From Chitinophagales bacterium (GTDB lineage Bacteria > Bacteroidota > Bacteroidia > Chitinophagales > Chitinophagaceae), in assembly GCA_015654695.1 (NCBI GenBank), contig JAATGJ010000103.1, positions 20,211 to 84,210 on the forward strand: 64,000 bases of DNA, written 5' to 3'. Under the pieces are notes generated by a model. It had not been told where the DNA came from. It saw only the letters and a program-made list of their open reading frames with translations, and ran no database searches. This document shows, piece after piece, positions 45,901 to 55,537 of the stretch. Each line of letters starts with the position of its first letter. Positions within the stretch are counted from its first letter, which is position 1. Position numbers and translations under genes: made by a program.

Positions 45901-48900
45901 TTACTTTACAAATTGTCTATTATATCTGATAGTTTCTCCTTTGAGTTCCAGGTAATACATTCCTTTGGCAAGGCCCTGCACATCTATTAATAACGAAGTG
46001 CTGCCGGCTGATATGCTCCAATACTGCTGTTTTACCAGTCTTCCCTTGTTATCTATAATTTTTACGTTCACACGTTCCGGCCTGTTAACCGTTATCGTCA
46101 GGTTGGCTTCATTGATAACAGGATTGGGATAAAACAGAACCATATTCCGGCTCTTGTCAAGCGGTAATGCCAAAATGCGTGAATAGGTGAAGCGGCCATC
46201 CATGTCTTTTTGTTTCAAACGGTAATAAAGGATGGAAGCATTCAAAGACGTCACATTGGGATCTGTGAAATTGTAATAATGAGTACCAGCACTGTTGGCA
46301 GAACCTACGGAGCCAGCCGGAATATAATGTTGGCCATCGGTACTTCTTTCTACAATAAATTCCAGTGTCTTTACTTCATTCTCTGTTTTCCAGTTAAGGA
46401 GTGCATCTGTATTAACCAGGTTCCCGGAAAAGTCAAGAAGATGTAATGGCAAAGGCGAATTAACTGCATCATTAATAACAGACGCCAGCACGAAATCAAC
46501 TGCACCGGCGGTTAACATTTCTCCCGCCAGGTAAATACGATCAGCATAGAGTTTCATGCTATGAAGGTGTTCAAAACTACCTCCAAAAAGATCCAAAAAA
46601 GCTTTTCCATCAAGGTCAAAACTATTGTCCAGGCTGCCATCAGTATTGTAACGGGCCAGTGCAAAATCACCATCTCCGTTATTATTACGGTTTTCTCCCG
46701 CTACTATTATTTTTCCATTGTTTTGAATGGCGATAGAAGCAACCCCTACAGAAGAACCCATATTAGTAGTCAGCTTTCCATCTCCGTCAAAACTATTATC
46801 AAGGCTGCCATTCGTATTGTAGCGGGCAAGGGCAAAATTATTATCATTGGTACCATCATAAGCACTTCCTGCTACTACTATCTTTCCATCACTTTGAAGG
46901 GCTATAGAGCTAACCTGATCGTAAAAAGAATTTATGTCAGTTGTCAATTTTCCATCCCCATCAAAACTGTTATCCAGGCTGCCATCGGTATTGTAACGGG
47001 CTAATGCAAAATCATAATTACTTACATTATTATAACTATATCCTGCTACGATGATTTTTCCATCGCTTTGAATAGCTATGGAAGTAGCCCTTTCAGAAGA
47101 AGAAGAACCAAAATCCGTAAGTAATTTTCCATCCTCATCAAAACTGTTATCCAGGCTGCCATCTGTATTATAACGTACCAGGGCAAAATCTCTATCATTT
47201 CCATTATAACTATTTCCTGCCACTACAATTTTTCCATCGCTTTGAATGATTATTGATGTAGCAATATCATCAGATAAACTTAAATAGGTGGTTAGTTTTC
47301 CGTCCCCGTCAAAGCTGTTGTCCAGGCTGCCATTGGCATGATAGCGAACTAGTGCAAAATCATAACTATTTCCAGTCAAACTAGTTCCTGCCACAACAAT
47401 CTTTCCATCGCTTTGAATGGCTATAGAATGAACTTTATCATCAGAAGAACTTATGTCAGTGGTCAATTTCCCGTCGCCGTCAAAACTGTTATCCAGGCTA
47501 CCATTGGCATTATAGCGAACAAGTGCAATATCATTATTGCTTCCCAGATCAGTATTTCCTGTATATCCTGCTACAACAATCTTTCCGTCATTTTGAACGG
47601 CTAAGGAGCGGCCTATATCATAAGAAGAACTGATGTTGGTGATAAGCTTTCCATCACTGTCAAAGCTGTTATCCAGGCTGCCACTGACATTATACCGGAC
47701 AATGGCAAAATTATCTTTAAAAGTAATTCCGTCTTCAGTGTATCCTGCCCCTACTATCTTTCCATCGCTTTGAAGAGCTATAGAAGCGATCTGCTCATAC
47801 GAAGAACCCATGTCAGTAGCCAGTTTTCCATCCCCGTCAAAACTATTGTCCAGGCTTCCATTTACATTATATCGTGCCACTGCAAGATCATTACCCATTC
47901 CATTGTTACTATATCCTGCGACTGCGATCTTTCCATCATTTTGAATGGCCATAGATGTGAGTATATCTGAAGAGAAATTAATAATGTCAGTAGTTAGTCT
48001 TCCATCTCCGTCAAAGGTATTGTCGGGGCTGCCATTGGTATTATAACGGGCTATGGCAAAATCATTATCATTCCCGTTATTACTATATCCGGCGACTACA
48101 ATCTTTCCATCGCTTTGAACAGCGATCGAAGCAGCCTGGTCATCAGTAGCGCCGAAGTCTGTAGTTAGTTTACCGTCTGTGTCAAAGCTGTTATCCGGGC
48201 TGCCATTGGTATTGTAACGTACTATGGCAAAATCAGAAGCATTAGGTCCATTATAAAAACTGCCAGCCACCACTATCTTTCCATCGCTTTGAATGGCTAC
48301 GGATTTAATCTGGTTATCAGAGGCACTGAAAATAGTGGTTAATTTTCCATCACTGTCAAAACTATTATCCAGGCTGCCATCAGTATTATAACGTGCCAGC
48401 GCAAAATCATTAGTACTTCCATTATAACTATATCCTGCCGCTACGATCTTTCCATCACTTTGCAGAGCTATGGAACTAACCTGGTCGTAGGAAGTGCCGA
48501 TGTCAGTGGTCAGCTTACCATCGCCATCAAAACTATTGTCCAGGCTGCCATTGGCATTAAAGCGTGCCAGTGCAAAATCATTACCACTATATCCTGCCAC
48601 TACGATCTTTCCATCGCTTTGAATGGCTATGGAAGTAACGCGTATTCCGAAACAAAAGGCCATACCGTCAACGTCAAAGTTGTTATCAGGGCTGCCATCT
48701 GTATTATAACGAAAAATGGCTGCAGGAGCAGCAGTCTTTCCTGCCATTATTATTTTACCATCCGTTTGTATGGCCACTGCCAGGGCAGCCTCATCATTTC
48801 TATTTATGTCAAGCAGGTTAGTATATACCTTGCCTGCTGAACCAAATGTCAGATCAATTTTACCCGCCTGTGAAAAGCAGTTTACAACAGTAAAAAGTAA

Positions 48901-48930
48901 AGCTGTAATTAAACAGAAGTTTTTTTTCAT
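45901..48930 (-). CDS. Delta-60 repeat protein with T9SS type A sorting domain (copy 2 of tandem pair)
   Basis: 1,009 residues from the ATG at 48930 (signal peptide MKKNFCLITALLFTVVNCFS); the frame begins at 48948 but those six residues add nothing. Around 14 delta-60 repeats with AIQSDGKIVVAGYS and LDNSFDGDGKLTTD motifs are more uniform than in copy 1, notably residues 140-720. The post-repeat module (LPLHLLDFSGNL, LEFIVERSTDGQHY) and the type A tail (LFYPNPVINEANLTI, GMYYLELKGETIRYNRQFVK) are nearly the same as in copy 1. Likely a secreted, surface-released propeller protein; ligand unknown. Confidence 0.9.
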   Translation of the reverse strand: MKKNFCLITALLFTVVNCFSQAGKIDLTFGSAGKVYTNLLDINRNDEAALAVAIQTDGKIIMAGKTAAPAAIFRYNTDGSPDNNFDVDGMAFCFGIRVTSIAIQSDGKIVVAGYSGNDFALARFNANGSLDNSFDGDGKLTTDIGTSYDQVSSIALQSDGKIVAAGYSYNGSTNDFALARYNTDGSLDNSFDSDGKLTTIFSASDNQIKSVAIQSDGKIVVAGSFYNGPNASDFAIVRYNTNGSPDNSFDTDGKLTTDFGATDDQAASIAVQSDGKIVVAGYSNNGNDNDFAIARYNTNGSPDNTFDGDGRLTTDIINFSSDILTSMAIQNDGKIAVAGYSNNGMGNDLAVARYNVNGSLDNSFDGDGKLATDMGSSYEQIASIALQSDGKIVGAGYTEDGITFKDNFAIVRYNVSGSLDNSFDSDGKLITNISSSYDIGRSLAVQNDGKIVVAGYTGNTDLGSNNDIALVRYNANGSLDNSFDGDGKLTTDISSSDDKVHSIAIQSDGKIVVAGTSLTGNSYDFALVRYHANGSLDNSFDGDGKLTTYLSLSDDIATSIIIQSDGKIVVAGNSYNGNDRDFALVRYNTDGSLDNSFDEDGKLLTDFGSSSSERATSIAIQSDGKIIVAGYSYNNVSNYDFALARYNTDGSLDNSFDGDGKLTTDINSFYDQVSSIALQSDGKIVVAGSAYDGTNDNNFALARYNTNGSLDNSFDGDGKLTTNMGSSVGVASIAIQNNGKIIVAGENRNNNGDGDFALARYNTDGSLDNSFDLDGKAFLDLFGGSFEHLHSMKLYADRIYLAGEMLTAGAVDFVLASVINDAVNSPLPLHLLDFSGNLVNTDALLNWKTENEVKTLEFIVERSTDGQHYIPAGSVGSANSAGTHYYNFTDPNVTSLNASILYYRLKQKDMDGRFTYSRILALPLDKSRNMVLFYPNPVINEANLTITVNRPERVNVKIIDNKGRLVKQQYWSISAGSTSLLIDVQGLAKGMYYLELKGETIRYNRQFVK

Positions 48931-49345
48931 AAAAAAGTTTAATGGCATGGTTTAAAAAGATCTATAGCAAACAAAAAGGATAAATAATTAGTGGTAAAAC
49001 AGGGAGGATAATAGACAGATAACAGGGGTAAAACAAGAAGGACAGAGGAAAGAAAATTGGTGATGTCGGGGGATAGTGGAAAGAAAAAAAGCAAAGGGTA
49101 AAAATTAAGAAAGGCTGACCGGTTTTTACCGGGCTTTAATTTTCTCCATCAGCTCTAAAATGATATGTAACAAATATCTGAACAAAAAAACGATTAAATC
49201 AATACTTGCTCATGAATAGTTATCCCCTATTCCGCAAATACAGGGAATGCAAGAACAGGCTGGCTTAAAAAAGCTGTTTACTTCCGTCCAAACCCTTATG
49301 GGTATCATATTATTTATTAACTTCATTAATACCAAACCTTTCCGC
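48931..49345. other. Divergent intergenic region with copy of the delta-60 leader
   Basis: About 400 bases between divergent genes. GGTAAAACAGGGAGGATAATAGA at 48993 and the weaker GGTAAAACAAGAAGGACAGAGG at 49027 correspond to the direct repeats before delta-60 gene 1, so the duplication took its upstream region along. No ORF of note otherwise. Confidence 0.55.
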
Positions 49346-50173
49346 GTGAAAATCAGGCCTGTATTGATATTCATGTTGACTATTTCTTCATTTGCTTCGT
49401 ATAGTCAAACGCTGCGAAGACCGCTTGCCGCTCCTTATACCGGGTTTGGTGCCTATAGTTTTAATCACAGCGATGTTTTTTCTTTTACTTCTAACCAGGC
49501 TTCTCTGGCACAACTTAAAAACCCTGCTGCGGGTGTGTATGGAGAAAGAAGATTTCTGCAAACTGAACTCAATAATTATACGGCTGTTATTGCTGTGCCC
49601 ACTCATTCGGGCAATTTTGGATTGAAAGCAGGTTATTCCGGTTTTAGTGATTATAATGAAACACAACTTGGACTGGCGTATGCAAGAAAACTGGGAAACA
49701 AAGTTGATATCGGCGTCCAGTTCAATTATAACGGCATCCGCATCGCCGGTTATGGAAATGCATCAGCTATAAGTTTTGAAGCAGGAACTGTTTTTCATAT
49801 CACCGATAGACTGCATACCGGTTTTCATATTAATAATCCTGTGGGCGGAAAATTTGGTAAAAACCAGCAGGAGAAATTACCGTCGGTTTATACAGCAGGG
49901 TTGGGTTATGAAGCTTCAGAGAAGTTTTTTTTCAATATTGAAATAATAAAGGAAGAAGACCAGCCGGTAAATGTAAATGCGGGCATACAATATAAATTTA
50001 TTCCGCAACTGCTGGTAAGAGCAGGTATGTCAACTTCTACCTCATCTGCATGGATTGGCCTCGGATTATTTTTGAAATCTTTCAGAATTGATGTGACAAC
50101 CAGTTATCATCCGCAGTTAGGAATAACGCCCGGGTTGTTGTTACTTTTTAACTTTAATGAGAAAGCCAATTGA
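49346..50173 (+). CDS. Putative outer-membrane beta-barrel protein of unknown function
   Basis: The frame opens at 49247, but a GTG at 49346 gives a standard signal peptide (MKIRPVLIFMLTISSFASYS), so I take that start; the protein is then 275 residues. After the signal come DVFSFTSNQASLAQLKNPAAGVYGER-like sequence and alternating hydrophobic/polar strands ending in an aromatic-rich strand (LLLLFNFN), as in outer-membrane barrels of the PorV/PorQ-like kind. I cannot name the family. Its stop overlaps the TTG start of the next gene (TTGA), so the two proteins are probably made together and may work together. Confidence 0.65.
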   Translation: MKIRPVLIFMLTISSFASYSQTLRRPLAAPYTGFGAYSFNHSDVFSFTSNQASLAQLKNPAAGVYGERRFLQTELNNYTAVIAVPTHSGNFGLKAGYSGFSDYNETQLGLAYARKLGNKVDIGVQFNYNGIRIAGYGNASAISFEAGTVFHITDRLHTGFHINNPVGGKFGKNQQEKLPSVYTAGLGYEASEKFFFNIEIIKEEDQPVNVNAGIQYKFIPQLLVRAGMSTSTSSAWIGLGLFLKSFRIDVTTSYHPQLGITPGLLLLFNFNEKAN

Positions 50174-52209
50174 AAAAGATTGTTCTGATAGTATTCACCA
50201 TTCACTATTCACTGTTCATCTGCTCCCAGGATATACCGCCCAATACCGAACAGCAATTAGAAAACCTGGCTGACGCTGACCAGGCAGAAACAGAAGATGA
50301 CTCTTATTTACAACAGTTAGAACAGTTCAGGAAGAACCCGCTGAACCTTAATACCGCTGATGCCTCAGAGCTAAAAGAATTACGGATCATTACTGATCTG
50401 CAAATTGAAAACCTTATCATGTATCGCAGGCTCTTTGGAAAATTGGTGAGCATCTATGAACTGCAGGCCGTTCCTTCCTGGGATGTAATGACTATACGGA
50501 AACTATTGCCATTCATCACGGTGGGTTCATCACTTTCGGTTAAAGAAGATTTTAACCAGCGCATCCAGGAGGGGGATCATAGTTTGTTGCTCCGTGTTTC
50601 GCAAGTTTTGGAAAGATCAAAGGGTTTTGATAAGTCTACGGCAGGAACAAAATACCTTGGCAGTCCGCAACGATTATTTTTTCGCTATCGCTATATCTAT
50701 AAAAATCTTTTGCAGTTAGGTATAGTAGGGGATAAGGATGCCGGGGAACAATTTTTTAAAAATGCGCAGAACAAAGGATTTGATTTTTATTCTTTTCATT
50801 TATTCGCCAGGAAAATAGGGATCATACAAGCCCTGGCCATCGGAGATTTTACGGTGAATATGGGCCAGGGTTTGATACAATGGCAGAGCCTGGCATTTAA
50901 GAAAAGTTCAGATGTAATGGGCATCAAACGCCAGTCAGCGGTTCTTCGTCCTTACAATTCAGCGGGTGAGTTTAATTTTCATCGCGGCGCTGGTATTACT
51001 ATAAGAAAAGGAAAGACTGAAGCTACGGCATTTGTTTCTACCAGGAAGGTAAGTGCCAATCTTGCCGCAGACACTGTGAGCAAGGAGGATTTCGTTTCTT
51101 CTTTTCTTACCTCAGGGTATCATCGTACTGCGGGTGAAATAGCTGACCGCAATAGCCTGCGGCAAACAACAGTTGGTGGAAATGTAAAGTATAGCAGCAA
51201 CCGCTGTCATATTGCAGTCAATAGTATGTATTATCATTTTTCTTTACCTGTACAGAAAAGGGACGAGCCGTATAATCTTTATGCTATTAATGGAAACAAA
51301 TGGTATAACCTGGGTATTGATTATAGTTATACCCATAAGAACATTCATTTCTTTGGAGAAGCGGCTGCTGATAAAAATTTTCATAAAGCATTTATCAATG
51401 GGGTATTAATAAGTGTTGATCCCCGGGTGGACCTTTCGCTATTGCACCGGAACATTGATAAGGCATACCAGGCGATAAATGGGAATGCATTTACCGAGAA
51501 TACTTTGCCCAATAACGAAAATGGATTCTATACAGGCATTACCATACGCCCAACTAACGCCTGGCGGCTGGATATATATGGTGATATATATAAATTCCCG
51601 TGGATGAAATACCTGGTGGATGCTCCCAGCGGGGGAAGAGATTATATGGCGCAGGTGACTTATATGCCCAACAAACAGGTGGAGATGTACACCCGCTACC
51701 GGAATGAAAGCAAGCAGGGCAACCAGGCGGATAATGCAACGGTGACCAATTACCTCGTTACATTACCAAGACAGAATTGGAGAATGCAGGTTAGTTATAA
51801 GATCAATACTGCTATTGCTCTCCGTAACCGGGTGGAAACGATTTGGTATGATAAAAAAAGTGATAAAAGCGAAAAAGGTTTTCTAACCTTCTTTGATTTT
51901 ATTTACAGACCATTACTGAAACCTTATTCCGGTGTGCTGCGGTTACAATATTTTGAAACAGATGGTTACAATTCACGGCTCTATGCGTATGAAAATGATG
52001 TATTATATAGTTACTCTATCCCCGTCTTCTTTGATAAGGGCTACCGCTACTATCTCACACTTAATTATGATGTTACTAATAAGGTCACCATCTGGCTCAG
52101 GTATTCCCAGATCATTTACCGTGATAAAAGCCTGATAGGCTCAGGGTTAGATGAAATAACAGGCAATAAAAAAACCGAGATTAAACTACAGGCCAGGTAC
52201 ATATTATAG
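50170..52209 (+). CDS. Helix-hairpin-helix domain protein, probably outer membrane
   Basis: 679 residues starting at a TTG that overlaps the preceding stop by 4 bp. The signal peptide (MKKIVLIVFTIHYSLFICS) is encoded partly by ATTCAC-type repeats. Residues about 45-115 hold ComEA-like helix-hairpin-helix units (NPLNLNTADASELKEL, LVSIYELQAVPSW). The rest, some 550 residues, alternates polar and aromatic residues as in a large beta-barrel, ending in KTEIKLQARYIL, a typical last strand. HhH motifs usually bind DNA, so an envelope protein of this layout is puzzling; I see no basis for a specific function. Confidence 0.75.
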   Translation: MKKIVLIVFTIHYSLFICSQDIPPNTEQQLENLADADQAETEDDSYLQQLEQFRKNPLNLNTADASELKELRIITDLQIENLIMYRRLFGKLVSIYELQAVPSWDVMTIRKLLPFITVGSSLSVKEDFNQRIQEGDHSLLLRVSQVLERSKGFDKSTAGTKYLGSPQRLFFRYRYIYKNLLQLGIVGDKDAGEQFFKNAQNKGFDFYSFHLFARKIGIIQALAIGDFTVNMGQGLIQWQSLAFKKSSDVMGIKRQSAVLRPYNSAGEFNFHRGAGITIRKGKTEATAFVSTRKVSANLAADTVSKEDFVSSFLTSGYHRTAGEIADRNSLRQTTVGGNVKYSSNRCHIAVNSMYYHFSLPVQKRDEPYNLYAINGNKWYNLGIDYSYTHKNIHFFGEAAADKNFHKAFINGVLISVDPRVDLSLLHRNIDKAYQAINGNAFTENTLPNNENGFYTGITIRPTNAWRLDIYGDIYKFPWMKYLVDAPSGGRDYMAQVTYMPNKQVEMYTRYRNESKQGNQADNATVTNYLVTLPRQNWRMQVSYKINTAIALRNRVETIWYDKKSDKSEKGFLTFFDFIYRPLLKPYSGVLRLQYFETDGYNSRLYAYENDVLYSYSIPVFFDKGYRYYLTLNYDVTNKVTIWLRYSQIIYRDKSLIGSGLDEITGNKKTEIKLQARYIL

Positions 52210-52383
52210 CATACTTATAAGTGTCTGTTTTTTTTCTGCATATAATATTTTTTTGTTAAAAATACCTTTACTTCGGCGCAGCAAAATTCATGGATCAGGT
52301 GTCTCTTTCCATGCCTTACCCTTTGATTATGGATTATTCTCTCTGCAAATCAAATGATTTTAATTTTTAAAACTATCGTCAAA

Positions 52384-55300
52384 ATGAGAAAAACTGCATC
52401 ATTGCTAATGATGCTAATGCTGTTTTGCACATTAGCATTTGGACAAACCCGAACTGTGACCGGTCAGGTACGGGACGATAAAGGTGAACCGATTGCCTTT
52501 GCCACCATCCTGGAAACCGGAACGCAAAATGCTACCAAGGCTGATGCCGGTGGTAATTTCAGCATTAAAATTAAAGAGGGTTCTAAACTAACTATCTCTT
52601 CTACTGGTTTTGACCCCGTTACTGTTACTCCCGGAGCAGGCTTCCAGGGGTTTTCTTTAAAAACCCGTTCTACTGAAATGCAGGAAGTAGTGGTAACTAC
52701 CGCTCTTGGTATTTCACGCCAGTCTAAAGAGATCGGTTATTCAACCGCCAAAGTAAAAGCTACCGAGCTTACCCAGGCTAAAGTGGTTAACCTGCAAAAT
52801 GGTTTAACGGGTAAGGTTTCTGGTTTGAATGTCGCTACTACTAATAATGGTGTATTCGCTGATACACGTATTACATTAAGAGGTATCCGTTCATTGACGG
52901 GTAATAACCAGCCAATGCTGGTACTGGATGGTGTGCCGCTTGCTTTAGGTTTTTTGAATTCTATTAACCCCAATGATATCGCTGATGTAACGATCCTGAA
53001 ATCGTCATCATCTACTGCGATATACGGACCTGATGGTGTGAACGGTGCTATTGTTGTTACTACCAAAAGAGGTAACAAAGCAAGGCCCTCTATCACGGTT
53101 AGTCATACAACACAATTGGAAAAAATTTCTTACCTGCCTAAATTCCAGACAATATATGGAGGTGGTTATTCTCAGGATGCTTATGGGGATGGAATATGGG
53201 AACCTATTGAGCAACAAAGCTGGGGTGACCCATTTGATGGTTCTATCCGTCAGTTTGGCCAGACAGGACCTAATGGCGAAAAATTAGAAATGCCTTATTC
53301 ATATAATAAAAATGGCAGAAGGAATTTCTTCAATACCGGTGTTACCAACCAGTCCGACGTTTCTTATTCCGCCGGCGATTTTTATATCAGCGCCCAGAAC
53401 GTTTCTATCAAAGGAACTATGCCTGGTGATGTGAATAACCGCAGATCTATCAACCTGAGATCTGACAAAGAGTATGGCAAATTCAAAGCAGGTTTTACCA
53501 TGCGTTATACTCAATCGCAGTATGATGTAACTAATAATAACCAGATCGTTTATTATGACGTTACAGGTTCTCCCGGTAACTATGATCTGAGCCGTTTCAA
53601 AGATTGGAGAAATGATTATTTCTCCAGCCCTGATGGTTATTATACTCCTTATCTTGATAATAATGGTAAGACCCCTTATTTCTCCAAAGACAATTACCGG
53701 GAAATTGGTCGCGGTGATGAGTTTTTTGGAAATGGCGAACTGAATTTTAAAGCTACTTCCTGGTTGAACTTTACCTACAGGGTAGGTCTGACCTTCGATA
53801 ATGCGGAAGCCCTTTCAACAAGGGGTGCTTTCAATTACTCCGCTTACCATCTTACATTAAGAGATCATGGATCATTGAATATCACTTCTGCTGTTTCTAA
53901 TTCTACTTCTATCGGCAGACGGATTACTTCTGAGGTATTCGCTAATGCTAATAAGCGCTTTGGCAATTTTGGTGTAGGACTGCTTTTAGGTCAATCTTAC
54001 CGTGAAACAAGTTCCAGCTTTATCAGCGCAGGAAGTAATAACCTTGGAAATGCTACCTTATTGTCAATCCAGTTGCGTAAGGGCGAGCCAGCCGTTGGGG
54101 TTGGTAGTGCTAAAACAAGGCTGGAGCGTTATTTTGGAAGGGCTACCTTTGACTTTGATAACTGGGTTTTCATAGAAGCTAATGCCAGTTATGATGTTGA
54201 CAGCCGTATAGTTAATCCGAGTGAAGATTTCACAAAGGCTGATATTGGTTTCTTTTATCCTGGTGTAAGCGCATCTGTATTATTACATGAAGTAATCCCC
54301 GGGTTAAAATCAAGCAAGCTATTAAACTACCTGAAGATCCGTGGTGCTTACTCAAAAACGGGTAACGTAAATCTGGGTGCTTATTCTTTTGAAAATACGT
54401 TTGGAGCATCTACTTTCTTCCCTTATGGTGATATCTTAGGTTTCCAAACTGGCGGGTCCACTGCTGCACGTACCTATAAACCTGAATTCGTGCTGAACAA
54501 GGAAGTTGGTATTGAAATAGGCTTCCTCCAAAACAGGATCAACTTTGAAGCTACTTATTATCACCAGGACAATACCGACCAGATCATCAATGTACAGCTT
54601 TCCAATACTACCGGCTATACTTCGGCTTTACAAAATGCTGCTGCATTTACTAATCAAGGGTTGGAACTGGATCTTAAGTTAACTCCATTAGTAAAGATCG
54701 GCGATGTGAATGTTGACTTTAAGATCAACTATACCAAACAGTCTAATAAAGTTACTTCACTGGTAGATGGTGTGAATGAACTGGGACTTGGTAATTATAA
54801 CTATGTAATAGTTGGCCAGTCGGCTTATAAATTCAAATTAACGGACTATGAACGGGATGACCAGGGCCGTGTTATTGTGAACAAAGAATCGGGTATGCCT
54901 ACTCAAAATTCCAATCTTTCTACATTTGGAAGAACAACACCTACTGATCTTTTGGGTATGAGCCTGAATGTAAACTGGAAAGGTTTGACCTTAAGTGCTG
55001 TAGCAGACTACCGTGCAGGCAACCAGATCGTAGCAGATCAGTTAGGCGGGTTCCTGGATGATAACGGTATCTCTGAGCGCAGCGCACAGAACGGCCGCCG
55101 CGCATTTATTTTCCCTAATTCTTCTTATGATGATGGTACGGGTAAGTATGTGGCAAACACAGATGTTTATACGTCCAACTACGGACGCCTGTTCTGGAAC
55201 AGTGATCTGAATACAGCAGTGATCAGTAACTACCTGGCCGATGGATCTTTCTGGAAACTCAGAGAGGTTGCTATAAGCTATGATGTTCCCGCCAAGGTGT

Positions 55301-55518
55301 TTGGTGGTAAACTATCTAATGTTATTAAAGGAGCTACTATCGGTATCAGCGGAAGAAACCTGCTGATGTGGGTGCCTAAATCAAACGTTTGGACCGATCC
55401 TGAGTTCCAGGGTGGTAATGGTAATGCGGCTTACACCGGTAATGCTACCGGCAGAAGCACGGCTTTTAATTTCCCGCCTACCAGGATATTCGGCGCTAAC
55501 ATTACCCTCAGGTTTTAA
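52384..55518 (+). CDS. SusC/RagA family TonB-dependent outer-membrane receptor
   Basis: 1,044 residues from the ATG at 52384 (signal peptide MRKTASLLMMLMLFCTLAFG); an in-frame ATG at 52354 would only add a tail before it. Residues 22-105 are the CarboxypepD_reg-like domain (VTGQVRDDKGEPIAFATI), then the TonB box region (MQEVVVTTALG), the plug with GLTGKVSGLNV and VLDGVPLALG to VTTKRG, and a 22-strand-type barrel ending NFPPTRIFGANITLRF. It imports a ligand captured by the SusD partner 20 bp downstream, powered by TonB. No glycoside hydrolase or peptidase nearby indicates the substrate. Confidence 0.95.
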   Translation: MRKTASLLMMLMLFCTLAFGQTRTVTGQVRDDKGEPIAFATILETGTQNATKADAGGNFSIKIKEGSKLTISSTGFDPVTVTPGAGFQGFSLKTRSTEMQEVVVTTALGISRQSKEIGYSTAKVKATELTQAKVVNLQNGLTGKVSGLNVATTNNGVFADTRITLRGIRSLTGNNQPMLVLDGVPLALGFLNSINPNDIADVTILKSSSSTAIYGPDGVNGAIVVTTKRGNKARPSITVSHTTQLEKISYLPKFQTIYGGGYSQDAYGDGIWEPIEQQSWGDPFDGSIRQFGQTGPNGEKLEMPYSYNKNGRRNFFNTGVTNQSDVSYSAGDFYISAQNVSIKGTMPGDVNNRRSINLRSDKEYGKFKAGFTMRYTQSQYDVTNNNQIVYYDVTGSPGNYDLSRFKDWRNDYFSSPDGYYTPYLDNNGKTPYFSKDNYREIGRGDEFFGNGELNFKATSWLNFTYRVGLTFDNAEALSTRGAFNYSAYHLTLRDHGSLNITSAVSNSTSIGRRITSEVFANANKRFGNFGVGLLLGQSYRETSSSFISAGSNNLGNATLLSIQLRKGEPAVGVGSAKTRLERYFGRATFDFDNWVFIEANASYDVDSRIVNPSEDFTKADIGFFYPGVSASVLLHEVIPGLKSSKLLNYLKIRGAYSKTGNVNLGAYSFENTFGASTFFPYGDILGFQTGGSTAARTYKPEFVLNKEVGIEIGFLQNRINFEATYYHQDNTDQIINVQLSNTTGYTSALQNAAAFTNQGLELDLKLTPLVKIGDVNVDFKINYTKQSNKVTSLVDGVNELGLGNYNYVIVGQSAYKFKLTDYERDDQGRVIVNKESGMPTQNSNLSTFGRTTPTDLLGMSLNVNWKGLTLSAVADYRAGNQIVADQLGGFLDDNGISERSAQNGRRAFIFPNSSYDDGTGKYVANTDVYTSNYGRLFWNSDLNTAVISNYLADGSFWKLREVAISYDVPAKVFGGKLSNVIKGATIGISGRNLLMWVPKSNVWTDPEFQGGNGNAAYTGNATGRSTAFNFPPTRIFGANITLRF

Positions 55519-55537
55519 TCTTTAAAAGAACTTAATT

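Noticed and set aside
33100..48700. CRISPR-like regular repeats
   Set aside because: The repeats are protein-coding (113-residue Ig-like units and delta-60 units) with much longer periods than CRISPR, and no cas gene is present.
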